The notes beneath the pieces were generated by a model, which saw only the letters and a list, made by a program, of their open reading frames with translations, had not been told where the DNA came from and made no database searches. The translations under genes were made by a program, and so were the position numbers. Shown in pieces: positions 1 to 12,446 of a stretch of 64,000 nucleotides of DNA; position 1 is the stretch's first letter, and each line of letters begins with the position of its first letter. Source of the DNA: Isoetes taiwanensis (Eukaryota; Streptophyta; Lycopodiopsida; Isoetales; Isoetaceae); contig JAJEKV010000038.1 of the NCBI GenBank assembly GCA_021234155.1, positions 12,199,785 through 12,263,784 of the forward strand, read 5' to 3'.

Positions 1-1140
1 CCTCTGTAGCTTCTATGTAAAATAAAAAGGAATAGACCCTTTTGTTTCTTATAAAATGTCAATGTAACAGAATAATTTCATTTTTTTAGAAGAATGCATG
101 CAGCATGCTAGTCATGTTGCACTTTGGATGGCTTGCATTATTTCTGTCAATGGGTTGGTTATGATTCATATTTTGCCATGTGCATATAGGCTTACAGGTT
201 TTTCCGGTGGCCCTCGATGTCTCTCGTGGTCATCCTGGAAGTGAGACAATCGTATGGATACTATACACTGATGAATTTTGTGGACAAAAAGTCATCTTAC
301 TGTAGGGTCATGGATTATTGCAAATTGTGCCACATTTTGATCTAGATAGCTCCACAGAACAGGGTTTGGCAAGTTTTATTCTTGCACTTCATACCTTAAT
401 ACCTTATTCATACCTTAATACCTTATAGGCATCTATTATGGACCCAGCTTGACAGTAGAAGTTGGAGACAACTATGCCAAGCAGAAACAAATGAAGATAT
501 GTTGACCTTTTATGCTAATTGAATACAAAGTTGACTGATGGTGAGATAAAGCTAACGCGGTTTGACAGGATGCAAAGGAAAATTAAGGACACACAAGGAA
601 AATTAAAGGAGGATTATAAAGGACACTACTATGGATCTCCTTAGAATGCAATGCTGTTTCAGATGAAATAAATGTTTGTCCGCTACAGGACTCATGCACT
701 TTTTGAAGTTGGAAGCGACAAAACTTTCTTTGTTAGCATTCTTGATGCCTGTGAGTACCTTTCAAGTTCAATTTGTTGGTATGATTGTGCATGTGTAGAT
801 AATAGAGCTTAAATTTCTTGGCATACTTAGACCCTTGCGTACCAGCAATCATATGCAGATTAACCTGTAAGTTATGTTGATCTCCAGTGTTATGTCCATC
901 AACAACAGCTGCAAGTATTGAATGCATCTCTGACTAGTTGTATTTAGTGCCTTTTTGGTTAGCCAGATTTTTCAATGTGGATGGTCGTATATTCATCACG
1001 GATTTGTTTGTATCTAATGTACCAGGAGCAGGCCATTTTAACAGGTGTAGGTGTATGATTCGTGACCCAAAATGATGAGCTGTAGGTGTAGGTGTATCAG
1101 GTGGAAGCGTAGAAGATTCAAGGGTTGCCTGGATTCACAG
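1..1140. other. Non-coding DNA, no gene recognised
   Basis: AT-rich sequence with no reading frame that looks like protein and no recognisable RNA gene. Around 1036-1110 there is a diverged relative of the repeat unit found just downstream (aggtgtaggtgta motifs followed by a 'gatgagctgtag' block), so the left part of the tandem duplication may once have had a third copy. Confidence 0.5.
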
Positions 1141-1452
1141 TAAGATTCTTGGAACATGGTTTCCCCATATATAATTGAGTTTGTAAAAATCTGAATGTAA
1201 TCATTTCATGGACAGGTGTACGTTTGCTGGCCCAAGATCATGAGCTGTAGATATACCAGATGCAGGCAAATTTTGTACAGGCTTTAGGAGAGCTCCATTT
1301 TAACACGTGCAGGTGTAAGATTCTTGGAACATGGTTTCCCTATATATAATTGAGTTTCTAAAAATCTGAATGTAATCATTTCATGGACAGGTGTACGTTT
1401 CCTGGCCCAAGATCATGAGCTGTAGATATATCAGATGCAAGCAAATTTTGTA
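1141..1452. repeat. Direct duplication, two 137-bp copies with 175-bp period
   Basis: Copies lie at 1141-1277 and 1316-1452. Both start with 'taagattcttggaacatgg' and end with 'gcaaattttgta', differing at only a handful of positions. The high identity suggests a recent tandem duplication. It carries no coding sequence. Confidence 0.9.
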
Positions 1453-1751
1453 ATTATTGCAGATATTGTAGGATATTAAACTATCTGTACGGTGTTCTAG
1501 TGCATAAGTTTTCCATTGAACAGGCTTTAGGATAGCGTGGCTATTAGATTTTCGTACAAGATAATATGGTTTCTGAATATTTATGTTTGAGACACATGTA
1601 TGATTGTTGGCCATGAATAAATGAGTTACGCCCATGATCTTCGTCTGTTCGTGATGATCTGTACGTGGTATCCAGAATATATCACGATGTAAATTTGATT
1701 AGGATAAGCATGGATGGTTTACGTGCCTGTTTACAGTTGGTTGTCCTGGCG

Positions 1752-1760
1752 TATAAAAAG
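1752..1760 (+). promoter_or_regulatory. Candidate TATA box
   Basis: TATAAAAAG is a textbook plant TATA element. About 65 bases downstream lies 'ccatcag|gtatg', a good 5' splice donor (exon end near 1825), and 'tttatttag|g' just before the 2702 frame is a good acceptor. Together they suggest a short 5'-UTR exon, an intron of about 875 bases and the 2744-3157 coding exon. This is a model from signals only. Confidence 0.35.
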
Positions 1761-2423
1761 GGAGGCCGGTAGCAAATTTGGTCAGGTGTTTTCGTCTGTT
1801 TGCGGTTAAGAGTCGATCCATCAGGTATGCCGCCGTTGTCGTTAGTGTTATAAGCATTGATTTTTATTTTTTTTTTGTGTGTTCATGTTTAGTTCCAATC
1901 GTAAAGTTGATTGGAGAGCATAGACCTGAGTAAATTTTTTTTCCAAGAATATGATTCAAAATGTCATCATTCTATAAAAAAGTCCAAAATCATGTAGCAA
2001 TTAATTATATTTAGGCATGTTACTTGCGTTAACGTAATTCTAGAGTGGTGTCTTATAGCCTTCTTATATTGCCATAGTTGTGCTCCTTGAGCCCCTTCAA
2101 GAACATGGTCGAGTAATGATCATGCATTAACGTAGTTCCAGAGCGGCGTCATATGGCCTTCTTAGATCGTCATGTTTGAGCTCCTTGAGCGCCTTCGAGA
2201 AACATGGTCCATTTGTGAACGAACTGGAAGCCCGCCCTTGATTTCTTGAGCATTTAAAGATTGTTCCCCCTCTTTTTTTTTTTTTTTTTTTTTGGTAATT
2301 ACGTTCATGTTGTTCGGAGCTTGGTTGTTAGAATGCACTTGAGGCTTTAATGAACCTGCCGATGGACATCGTAGTGCAAAGATAGAAACGTGATCATCGT
2401 TTCGAATGTAAACTTGAGAGTTG

Positions 2424-2520
2424 GGATAGCTAAGTGGTCTAGATTTGTAAAAAGTATAAGAAGCATGATGGAGACTAGGTCTTGAATTCAAATCCAAGGT
2501 TACATGTAGAGGCAAAAAAT
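2424..2520 (+). mobile_element. tRNA-derived SINE-like head
   Basis: A perfect Pol III A-box consensus (TAGCTAAGTGG, 2427-2437) is followed about 57 bases later by a near-consensus B-box (GAATTCAAATCC, 2484-2495). The spacing is tRNA-like, but no cloverleaf or acceptor stem can be drawn, so this is more likely a SINE head or tRNA pseudogene than a functional tRNA. It sits inside the proposed intron of the 1752-3157 gene model. No A-tail was identified. Confidence 0.4.
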
Positions 2521-2743
2521 GGTTAGGTGCAGTTCAAAGCATTCGACTTTTGGATAGTAACAACATGTGATGCGGTTCTTAAACTACATTTAAGACTTTA
2601 GTACTGTCATTGGAAGCTCAATGCATTTACGAAGATCTTAGTATATCGTATTCTCATATCTAATATAGATATAGTGAGGGTTAATCCATGTCATTATTTA
2701 GGTGAGTTTTGTTAGCGGGACTCGACTACACTACGAATATCAA

Positions 2744-3157
2744 ATGGATAGGGCTGTGGAGTTGACGTTTGCTGTACTCCAGGGTTTGGATGTGAGCACA
2801 GTTGGGTGCCACGAATTCTTGCTCGTGTACTCATTGGTTTTTGGTGCGAGAAGAAGTAGAGAAGTGGTTGGGTTTGTTAGAACTGTTGGAGATGTTCGTT
2901 TATTTTCAATCATATCGTTTGAAATCCAGGATATGAATGATATTGCAGTTATAAATTCTAGTGATTTGTTTGAGGAGGTTATAAGAAATGGGAATATGCA
3001 CCCTCGTCACTTATTGCTATTAAGGTTCTGTGAGAATCAATTGGCGATGTTGGGGGCGTATGCAACAATCTTTGATCTCGAAATGAGGGGGGCTTTGATC
3101 TTGGGAAACAATGTGACAATCCAAGTTTTCCATAGAAGAGATTATCGTAGGCAATGA
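2744..3157 (+). CDS. Hypothetical protein, 137 residues, possibly the last exon of a small spliced gene
   Basis: I do not recognise this protein. The open frame begins at 2702, directly after a splice-acceptor-like TTTAG, and the first ATG is at 2744 (MDRAVEL). It ends at TGA 3155-3157. The composition is protein-like: a mixed, soluble sequence with acidic and aliphatic residues, ending in a basic tail (HRRDYRRQ). No signal peptide, membrane segment or known motif is visible. An upstream TATA box (1752) and splice donor (about 1825) allow a gene with a non-coding first exon. Alternatively it could be a relic of a repeat family or a chance frame; 137 codons without a stop in AT-rich DNA is suggestive but not decisive. 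If the real protein starts upstream of 2702, the frame is only its 3' part. Confidence 0.35.
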   Translation: MDRAVELTFAVLQGLDVSTVGCHEFLLVYSLVFGARRSREVVGFVRTVGDVRLFSIISFEIQDMNDIAVINSSDLFEEVIRNGNMHPRHLLLLRFCENQLAMLGAYATIFDLEMRGALILGNNVTIQVFHRRDYRRQ

Positions 3158-4788
3158 ACTACCCATATATTTATTGGTGTATTTGGTAGAGATGTTATGT
3201 ACGTAGTAGATATGTAGATTTGATATGTGTATTCAAGAAAGAATATACATATGATTCCAGCTACGTCGCATGTGGATGGCTCTAGAGTTCCTCATGAGCA
3301 TTATTTGATTTCTTAATGGTAGAATATTTTGATCCTAAGTCCCTATTTTCTATAGTGACTGAAGAGTTAGTCAATAGTGGCAGTGAAAGAACTTGAGATA
3401 TATAGTTGCCCTTTGTCGCAGTGGTAATGTGTCAATAAGATGGACATCCATGTAGTTGAAGACTCACACGTGGCTCTTCCAGAGCTTTTCTTGGCGAAAA
3501 AATATTAGGTTCAAACAAAAAATACAACTGCCTTATCAATACATGTATAATTATTATTGGAAAGATTCTTTCAGTATATCCGATCTTGATGCTGGCCTCT
3601 AATGTTGCCACGTATTTCCGGAAGGAAAAAATAGGGAAACAAAAAATGGTCGAAAAAAAAAAATGCTAGTTCTTTGGCTATGGCGGCTACTGTCCGGCAA
3701 CGGACTCCATTCATCTTCTGGTTCTCATTCCTGTGCCATAGCGAATTCTGAAGACATTGCTGTGCCCATCTTCGTCCCTGTTAAAACCTCTCGCATGCAG
3801 AAGAAGAATCGAATAGAAGAATCAATGGAAGAATTGATGCAGCATTAAGCTCTTTTACATGCAAAAGAAGAGAATCGATGGAAGAATCGGCCAAACAGTC
3901 ATCAATAGGGAACAAAAATCCGGTCTCTGCACCTTCTGTTTTTGCTATGAAGAATCGATTCTTCTACAAGTGTCGGTCTGCAAGAATTAAGGTGGAAGAA
4001 GACAACAGAGAAATGGAAAAAAAGCTAGTCTGAATGAAGAACTTTGCCACAAGCACTCCTGTTACTAAAAGAAGAGAGGGGAAAAAAACACTAATCGGCC
4101 TGAAAGAGAGAGACTTGATGCTCTGCAATAAAAAAATAGGGGAAAAAAATCCCCTTTCGTTATATCTTTCGCCCAATCAGAAAACTTTTGTCATGGAGAA
4201 GAGGTCTCTCTGCAAAAGAGGCTTGGAAGAAAGACGCTTTGGCACTTGGGTTTATGACCAAAGACCTCACCGGAAAGGAAAACCCATTTCATTTTCTTAT
4301 TAAAAGGAAGGATTGCAAAGGGATTGTTGCAGAAATGGTCAGAATTGGGCAGAAAGCCGTATTGTTATTTGTCCCTGTTTTGCTCGAGGCATTTGCACAT
4401 CGGAACGTATACGCTATTACACAAACGAATACATAGGTCAATGGTCGGAAAGAATGTCTCGCCTCAATCCATCCCCCATTAAACTACATTGTGTAAAATT
4501 TAGGGTTTTCCTGTATCTCGCACAATATTAAAACGTAAATTAAGGTGGAAGCAATTCAGATGCGTCCACCAATCATGTCATGTCACGTGCCAATAATCCT
4601 TCTTTTCAAGAATGTTGTGAATTTTTAAAGCAAGCGAGCACGATGACTTTACCCTGCGTTCTTCCGACGGGCAGAGTTTTCTATGTTTTAGCTGCGCATT
4701 CTGGCACTTTTACCTCACATTCTGGCCGATTCACCTTACATTCTGTCCGATTTCAACCTCCCGAATTGCTTCTACCTTGATTTCACGT
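3158..4788. other. Intergenic, no gene recognised
   Basis: AT-rich and purine-rich sequence. Around 3415-3440 'gtcgcagtggtaatgtg' resembles a Pol III A-box, but no convincing B-box follows. At 4690-4760 a short motif 'cattctg(g/t)cc' recurs three times just before the hairpin at 4789. Short frames at 4034-4531 lie in biased purine-rich sequence and do not look like protein. Confidence 0.4.
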
Positions 4789-4832
4789 TTCAAGAAACAC
4801 CCCAGGGCTTAAATTCTGGGGTGTTTCTTGAA
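4789..4832. ncRNA. Perfect 17-bp inverted repeat (hairpin)
   Basis: Left arm 4789-4805 (TTCAAGAAACACCCCAG) is the exact reverse complement of right arm 4816-4832, separated by a 10-base loop. It is not inside any recognised gene. It could be a foldback relic, an inverted micro-duplication or a small-RNA precursor; nothing in the sequence decides between these. Confidence 0.45.
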
Positions 4833-7800
4833 GTCTGTGCTCTCTAGATCGTGTGTGTATTTTCCACGGTGAATCCCTTGCCCTTGATAAGGTGATCAGT
4901 GCCAAAAATGCATGTTCCAAGTTCATTTGTTCATTATGAGCTTAGATTGAGTGTCATAAAAAGTGGCAACACTGTGGTTTACCATGGTTACTTCAAAGAC
5001 AATAGTTGCTCCTTGAGAAGCTTCTTGCCTGTCTCATATGACCACTCTTTGACACAGAAGTATTGTCCTATTTTTCAAGGGACTCATGCCCATCCACTTG
5101 GCTAGAGACCCTTAATTTGTCGGTATAAGTGGTCATGTACAAACAAAATCTCAGGACTATAGTTGTATATGAGAATGTACACAAACTGTAACTAACTTTG
5201 AAATCTACTTACTATTTGTCTCATCTCTACATATAGGTAGTTTGTAATATTCCATTATTTGTGGAGTGTATTATTATCATTTCGCGTGTTCTAAATTTTT
5301 TCGAGGCCATTAAATTGCAGTAGTTATGGGGAATATTCTATGTTGGGCACTCTAGACCGTTCTTGCAAAAGAATATGGGGGGTCAACATGCATGTCTTGG
5401 CGCCTCCACGGTATGAACTGAATCAACATACATCTCTATCGTCGCATCTCAAGGATGTCCAGAATTGAGATCTATTCGACTTAGCACAAAACTTCTTTTG
5501 CAGCGTGTTGGAGAAGAGAAATGCAGGAAAAGGGACATCTAGATGGCATATGTTCAAGGGCATACGGCTTTTACTTAAGATTATTTTTATTCGACACTGG
5601 GGACGGTCATCGCATGAAGATTATCGTATTCACCAAGAATAACATCCCTGTCAGGCATTTGTGCAAATAATTGAACGTCCACTGCTCCTTGTAACTTAAC
5701 ATACCATGACAATACACTTCCCTTTTTGCATTTTTGTTATATATCAAGTGTCTCTATGAGCTTCTCATATACAGAGAGGCTGCATAGTCAGATAACAAAA
5801 ACTTTACTTCTCTGCACTTATCAAACTTATCTCCATCTTTATCCTGCAACTTTCTCTTACTTGGTATGAAAAATCAGACACAGTGACAAAAATCATAAAC
5901 TGAAAGCTACTAAATAATAGATGTATCTATCTCCACGTTTTAAAGAATATTTGAAAACCAAACTCGTTTTTCTTCATAAGTTCTCTGTATATTTTTATCT
6001 TTGAGAAGCAACGAAGACCACAAAAAACATAAGAGGAAAATTGAACCCTAAAAGCTATCAATTTATATGCAACTAGTGCAATGACTTGGAATATGATTTC
6101 CACATCTTCATCTCATGTTCAAGTGGTACATTTCACAATCTGTCATAAGCTACGAGCAATAAATCCATGATAAGCAATAAAAGAACTAAACATGTTCTTC
6201 AATAGACCAGGATATCCATAGAAAGAAACCATTATCACTTTCTAAAATTCTAGATCTAGTTATGCTAACAAAAGAAATCGTTTACCATATTTGCCTGTTA
6301 ATCCGGTCAAAATATCAGCAATATAGGCGCTTGATAAAAGGAAAAATCTGCATGCCCATTCAGTCAATACATCAGCAACATAGGCGCATGATAAAAGGCT
6401 TAACTTGTCTAAACTTAGTTTTCCAACTAGTTTCTAAACAACGACTCAAGATCTGAATATCTTAAGTGTGTTCAAATTCTAAACAGAAAAAAAGGATTAC
6501 TTGTAAAAATTGCATTAGGAAGGGCTTTTACCAAATGACTTGTGGGATATTAGCACAAAAAGGGCAGGGCCATTAAACAATAGCTGGTTTCTATGCGAGG
6601 ACTGGGCGCTGGAAAACTTGCATCTACAACTCCCCTGCTTATCATTTTTACATACTTATAATCGCGGGAAATTCTAGCATTTGAAGAGTAGAATCATGGT
6701 TCAGAAGGAAATCTAAATCTAAAAACTTTTAAGCACAAAATCTGAGCACTTTCTTTGATCAAACTGAAACTTTGAAAATAAGAACGATACCTGATTAATT
6801 AAATATCTACGAAATGTGCTAAAGAAGCCAACAAGTTAACAATTACTTCAATTGCTCCAAATAGCTCCTGTTAACAAAATAAATGCTGAAGTAAGATAAA
6901 AAAGGCAAGAAAACAAACATACAAAGCAGAATATAGACAAAAAATCATGGAAAGCTTCTCACTTACTGGCTGATCAGAATGGCAATCCAAATCTTTCCAT
7001 GCGATGCAGAAATGCTTGGAGAACAGTAATCATGAATTTGAATCCTTATATGCAAGTATCGCCAAAGCTTTACAACTAGAATGTTGTACCAGAGGAAAAA
7101 AGTGCTCCAAAAAGCTTTGTTTTCCAAAAAGCTTGTGCATAACATGTAAGCAAATGTGAAAACCAGAAAAATAATAGAAATTATCAAGATGCGCATGAGG
7201 AAAATCACCAAATTCAAACTTTGTTTTTGCAAATGTCTCATAGAAAAGAGCTTCTTTGCTGTAGAGTTAAACATAAAACGTGTAAATTTGAACAAACGGA
7301 AAGCATTTGCTACCTGATATCAGGTGAAGCTGTTGATTTGCCCAAAGAAAGAAGTTGTAGTGGCTGAAGCAGCTTCACACATATTTAAACATGAAGAAAT
7401 CAAACGAAGAAATGGATTCGTCGAAAGCATTGAGAAATCTGGTATCTGATGTCGGATGAAGCTGGTATTGACTAAGATCTTTGGGATTCAGTTTGCTTTC
7501 TCCATTGTGAAACCCTGCAATTCCTAATCTAGCAATTTTAAAGTAGGATCGAGTGCAAACGACTTCTCTCATAGCTAAAGATGGCCGCTCACGATGGGCG
7601 TTAGGCGTTTCTAAGATTGCATACTTGTGTATGTAGAATGAAAGAGCGACCTAGATAGATTGACTCCACATAGAAAATGAGTTGTCATGAATGTACATCT
7701 ATTGCATGTGATTCAAAATCAAAGCGAAGTTGTTACAGATTTGCCTAAGTAGCAATCCAAACCTAGGATCGTTTCTCTTGTCTTTGATCTATTTTAGATA

Positions 7801-8149
7801 AACATAAGAAGTTAAGCGGTGATTTACGATTCGTATAGAACTTGGGGTTGTTCGGATATCCAATAATAGTTGAAATTGTGATGGAATTTTTAGACAATGT
7901 AGATCCCATAAGCATGGGTCACTTTGAACCACAACCTTGTCTCGTAGTTTACATTTTCATGGCATAGCATGTTCTATGCAAGTTAGGTCAAGGTAGTTGC
8001 GGTTGACGACAAAATCTTGCTAAAATCATGGAACTACATTGTTCTTAGAGAAGTTATCTCGGGCTTTCCATAGTTCCCATATACGTTCTTTGCTCCATTT
8101 TCCGCAGGAGACATGATGCATGAATCATACCTGCCGCCATTACATACCT
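4833..8149. other. Long non-coding stretch
   Basis: No gene recognised on either strand. A short tandem similarity occurs at 6300-6410 ('gcaa(t/c)ataggcgc(t/a)tgataaaagg' twice). A related pair of phrases around 'acctgatatcaggtgaagctg' (7312-7332) and 'tctgatgtcggatgaagctg' (7445-7465) suggests an old duplication. A minus-strand frame at 6963-7295 is very hydrophobic and Phe/Ile-rich, as expected from AT-rich DNA, and is not called. Confidence 0.4.
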
Positions 8150-8320
8150 TTCATTTACGTAGAGTTTGCATGCATTTCACAAAAGCGGTCCCTATTCTTG
8201 CATCTAAATGTAAACCTCGTCCTTTATTCAGTATAAACCGCCTTTCTTGGGAAGTCTTTGCATGACTCGCGCATCGGAAAAGAAGATCCATTAAAGTGGC
8301 GTTGTCGTGGATTCTATTTT
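8150..8320 (-). pseudogene. Possible PPR-protein fragment
   Basis: Read on the minus strand, the frame contains 'NATLMDLLFRCA' followed after about 17 residues by 'RGLHLDARIGTAFVKCM'. This spacing and wording recall a pentatricopeptide repeat pair (a 'vTf...L.aCa' helix then 'G..lha...IGtalv.MY'). It is closed by stops on both sides and no flanking PPR units are seen. If real it is a small decayed fragment of an organelle RNA-editing or processing factor. The match is by eye and weak. Confidence 0.3.
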
Positions 8321-10911
8321 CTTCTTTGCATGGTCAACAAGAGGCTGGAATTGAGTCGTAGAATGTGGAAAACACATTCATTTACGTGGCCGTTGTTACT
8401 CTAGACCATATAGTGATGTCTTGCTCACGATTTGGTGGGTGAAGTTGATTTGGGGATCTTTGAGGCTCGGCGGGGAAGAAGTTGTATTGGTGTCTTGAGA
8501 GATACGGTTTAGAAAATACATGTGTTTGTGGGCCGAGTGGCATCATTGGCAATTCTTCTTTCTCGCTATCTCCGATTGCCATGCTAGCTAGGCGAAGTCC
8601 TCTTCATTTTATGCATGCAGTTGTAAGCGCATTCAACATCTTTAATCAACAACAAGCTGTGAGACCAACTCGAGATAGCAGAGACAACCAAGTTATTAAA
8701 TTCAATTGTTCAAAGGGATGATATAGGCAGAATAACGATATTTCGAGGATGATATTAAACAAGTCGGGGTAATCTAAAGAATGACCATGGAAAATAGAAC
8801 TACTTCTTAACTCGAGAAAGAATCGAGTAGCTGATGTTTCTGAAGGGATAGATTATAAGAAAAGCGGCATAATCATGTGTCGAGAACCATATTATTAAAT
8901 TTCATACGCTTTCTGGCTTTCTTTGAGATGCCATGCAAACTAGAACTAATAGCCAAAGTAAAAATGTGTAGGTCAAGCATAACTTCGATGAAACCTTGAT
9001 AATGTTGTCTAACAATGATCAAACACTTCTGTCGCTTTTTTCTTTTTGAGGATTAATGCGGATATTCATCTGACACTATAAACCTATAAAAGAGGGTATG
9101 CACCTAATTAGTCAAATAACATAAACTAATTACTAAAACAAGATTGCATGTAAGGAGAGTGAGATGTGAGAGAGGGAGGCTTCACGTGTTTTGAGTCACT
9201 CCGTGACAATATGCCCCTCCTCCTTCAAAGATTTGGGAAACAAATCTTAACGGGCATATCACCAACAAAAATCAGACCACTTAACTTCAATAAGATCTAA
9301 GATCATACGCTTATTCTGCATGGCTAAAGAGCATTTGTTGACCATAAATCCCCAAGGGGAAAAGAACACGAAATCCATGTGAGTGGCTGCAGATTCCTAA
9401 TAAAGGAACCGCCCTTATCGGGCATCAATCCACCAACCAAAAGTGGTATTTGATCTAGATAAATGTTGAATTTATTAAATCGAGTGTGTTGTCCTCTGAA
9501 ATGAGCATTTTACGGGCACATCTTAAGAGAGAGAATAAAGCGGTGCCTTTAACAACAAGATAGTTGTGTCATTTCACGCAATTCACATCCACATTGAAAC
9601 AAGTCAAAATATTTGATAAATCCAACATTGTCTTTTTTTGTATATACTGACAAGTTAGTTTCACCATTGCACATCTTGAAAGCTCTTCTATAATTGGGCA
9701 AAGTGGAGAAAACATATGCACTAAAGGCGACACATCGGAGAAGCATCTAAGACCAAGTATATTCACGGTATATCTACATCCTCATGAAACAATAATAAGA
9801 GCCGGGGACGTCGGTACATATTGCATAGAGTGTCAATACGATAGTGTGCAAGCCACATATGGAAAGCAATCTCTATGTGGAGCATGATATCTTGACATTA
9901 GCACCTTCGATACTTTTAGTGTACAAGTGTCGGTTGTGTGATACGATAATGCAAACACTGCACATTCACACTCCATTCCTAGGTGCCTCACCGTTCACTC
10001 ATGTCCTAAATGATCATTATGTTTTGAATGCATGCACGAATCTCAAGAGGATGGCCATGAATTCCCATGCATGGATCTATCATGCGGGGATCCATCAGTA
10101 ACTAGTAATGATGGGAACATGTCAAAACCATCGCCAAACATAGCTTCAAAATCATTTTCCTTCCTGTTTGCGTCCAGTTCTTTCTTGCAGACGGATCCTC
10201 GTATTTTTCCCATAAGCTCTCAAGAGAATTATCCATCGAGGCCCTGTAGGGAAAGTTATCAATCAAAGTTACGCTTACTTATCAAAAATACCATCACGTT
10301 ATAAGAATCTTGGTGCTACCGCCAATTCTTTGCCGCCAAAAATCGGAATCTAGGATATCTTCGTTCCTTTTGGCGAATCTCCTTGGTAGATTCAAAATGG
10401 TCAAGAACCCGGGTTGGTTTTGGGAGTCCATTCGGATGATGGACATAGAAATGAAATATAAGATATTAAAAATACATTATCTATACATAGCAAAACATGG
10501 CTCTATGCAGACTCTATATGGTCCTGTTATCTTCCACACTCCGAGCCAAGCCTTCTTGTCTAATTGACGTGTATCAAATGCGTCTATGTGCGTGAAGCAA
10601 TTGAAGGCTTGTAGCACATTTAAAATTATGGTATGAGTAAGAAGCATGTTTAAAGGACAAGGTTTTAAACTGATTACCTGGCTATTCGATGAGAATATAT
10701 GTTCACTTCCATTGCTATATTAAGGATTCGTCTGCTTCCGCTGGTGTTTCTTAGGAGCAGAATAACCACAAATCCAGTGAGCAACCATTTGTCTATCGCA
10801 TCTAATTCTTCTCAAACTATGGCCGTGCCGGTTACCCAGTTTCCACACCGCCAAATGATCTTGACCCCACCGCCAATTTCTGAGGGGTCGAGCCAGTTTT
10901 TAGCAGTCACC
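8321..10911. other. Non-coding stretch
   Basis: No gene recognised. Short frames at 8382-8721, 9549-9766 and 9844-10567 overlap one another in several phases, have no recognisable motif and no splice-site support. GC is close to that of the surrounding intergenic DNA. Confidence 0.4.
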
Positions 10912-10999
10912 AGCATATGCTAGGCATATGCCGGCATATACCTGAATATGCCCACATACCCACATAAATGAGGGTTTGCCCCCCGAGGGACAACCCAAA
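10912..10999 (+). repeat. Palindromic repeat family, copy 1
   Basis: A diverged palindrome built on 'gcatatgctaggcatatgccggcatatacc' sense is followed by 'acccacataaa', a second short hairpin (tttgccccccgagggacaa) and 'caacccaaaaa'. The same order of parts recurs at 24062, 28131 and, inverted, at 31412. This copy has the least regular first palindrome. Confidence 0.7.
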
Positions 11000-11477
11000 A
11001 ATTTAGGACAATTATCAGGAAATATTGTGGGGCTAGATTAATGAAAGGAAATGAAGAATCAGCAAGCTGGGGACATCCTTGGATAAAAATCCCAGTTAAT
11101 CTGGCTCGCTGCTTCTAGTCAAATCTTTGTTTCTCTGTTTTTGGATAATACCAGCAAATCTTGAACGTACTTGTTATGGTCATAACATTGTTATGACTAT
11201 AACAATTGTTACTGGATATAGTAGTTTAGAACGAACGGCTGAGATTACAATCTAGGGCAAAAGGACGACTATGATGTTAAGATAATAAGAACACTGATAA
11301 CATAGAATTAAATGCAATTATGCGCCAGTCTCTTAGAAGTGGGATGTTGCCATATTGTCGAGTATATATTTTTGGATATATGGGACCATAGACACCCATC
11401 CAACAGTTTGGAGCAAATATTAATATGGTTTTCTAATTCATGGCCCAAAATTGTCCATTTTTTGCTATAGGAAAAGC
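11000..11477. other. Non-coding stretch
   Basis: AT-rich; contains a small palindromic phrase 'gttatggtcataacattgttatgactataac' region at 11175-11205 made of repeated 'gttatga/tcataac' steps. No gene seen. Confidence 0.4.
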
Positions 11478-11741
11478 ATGGAAATTCAATTGGGAGGTTG
11501 CGACCTTCTGCCAGAACTAAGAAATCGTTTAAGCTCCTTCAAAGCAGCCAAAGAAGAAGAAGAAGAAGATGGGGATTCAGCTCCTTCAAAGCAGCCTTGC
11601 CTGATTCGGAAGACGAAGAGCCCGATTCCACAATACTTATCACAATCTCAAAGACGCTGGCATTTTGAGGCAGGGGATTTTGTTCCAGGCTCTGATTTGG
11701 GACAGATTGCGTTTATGCGGCACTGCAGAAGGGGCACATAG
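11478..11741 (+). CDS. Hypothetical 87-residue frame with acidic tract
   Basis: Not recognised. From ATG 11478 the frame reads MEIQLGGCDLLPELRNRL..., then an acidic run (KEEEEEDGDS), a basic proline/serine segment and a stop at 11739-11741. The GAAGAAGAA codon run and an internal echo of 'ctccttcaaagcagcc' (before and after the acidic tract) suggest a micro-duplication. Codon content is more mixed than the AT-rich surroundings, so this could be a real small exon or a decayed one. No membrane segment, signal peptide or known domain is visible, and there is no clear TATA box or splice site to support a gene model. Confidence 0.25.
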   Translation: MEIQLGGCDLLPELRNRLSSFKAAKEEEEEDGDSAPSKQPCLIRKTKSPIPQYLSQSQRRWHFEAGDFVPGSDLGQIAFMRHCRRGT

Positions 11742-12446
11742 AATGCGAATGAAACCTGTGTGGAAACTATGGCCACAAGCGGGCAATCGGCGCCCTGCTT
11801 GGCCCTCTTCAAATTCCGAAATACAAACTGCACACTCTACAACTAGATCTGCCTTATAATATGTGAATACTGGCAGGCAATTGAGTAAATGTTTATCCAG
11901 TGCATCTAAAAATCCCAGATGCTTCCAGACTTAAAAACTTCAAAGGAGTATAGGCTAAAAACATGGAGCAGGGAATTCACTGCAATAAATGATGAGTAAA
12001 CAGAGAAAACACTACCTGATCTTAAATTCTTGTTCCAGTGGAGGCGCCGTTCTACTACAGTCTTTGTGGTGCAACTTGTTGCATAATCCCCACAAAATAT
12101 CTTTCCCTTTTGTTTCATGCTTTGCTCTACACTTATCGATTCTGCACAAATCGAACTACTTAGAGCATGAATCTGCCTTCATTTAGACACTTTTTGCAAT
12201 CCAACAACGAGGATCTGGACCGCGCCAAGAATTCCTAAAAAACAGAGCATGGAGCATAGCTATATTGTGAGAACAGTGCCGCAGGTCCCGAAAAAGGTGG
12301 TGGAGGAGGAATCCTTGAAGCTATGTGTCTAATTAAGATGTCGCGACAGGTTACAGCATTGGACGTGGCAACAAAATATGAAGATAGATTGCGTTGCAGA
12401 AAAATTCAGCAGGAACAAAAACAAAAATGAAAAATGCAAGACTGCA
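11742..12446. other. Non-coding stretch
   Basis: No gene recognised. Overlapping short frames on both strands have no motif. The right end abuts the truncated 3' end of the Ty3-type element near 12446. Confidence 0.4.

Noticed and set aside
3404-3490. SINE or tRNA-like sequence
   Set aside because: Only an A-box-like phrase (gtcgcagtggtaatg) is seen; the B-box is not convincing.
6963-7295. Hydrophobic 110-residue frame that could be a membrane protein
   Set aside because: The Phe/Ile/Leu content follows from AT-rich DNA; no start context, motif or splice support.
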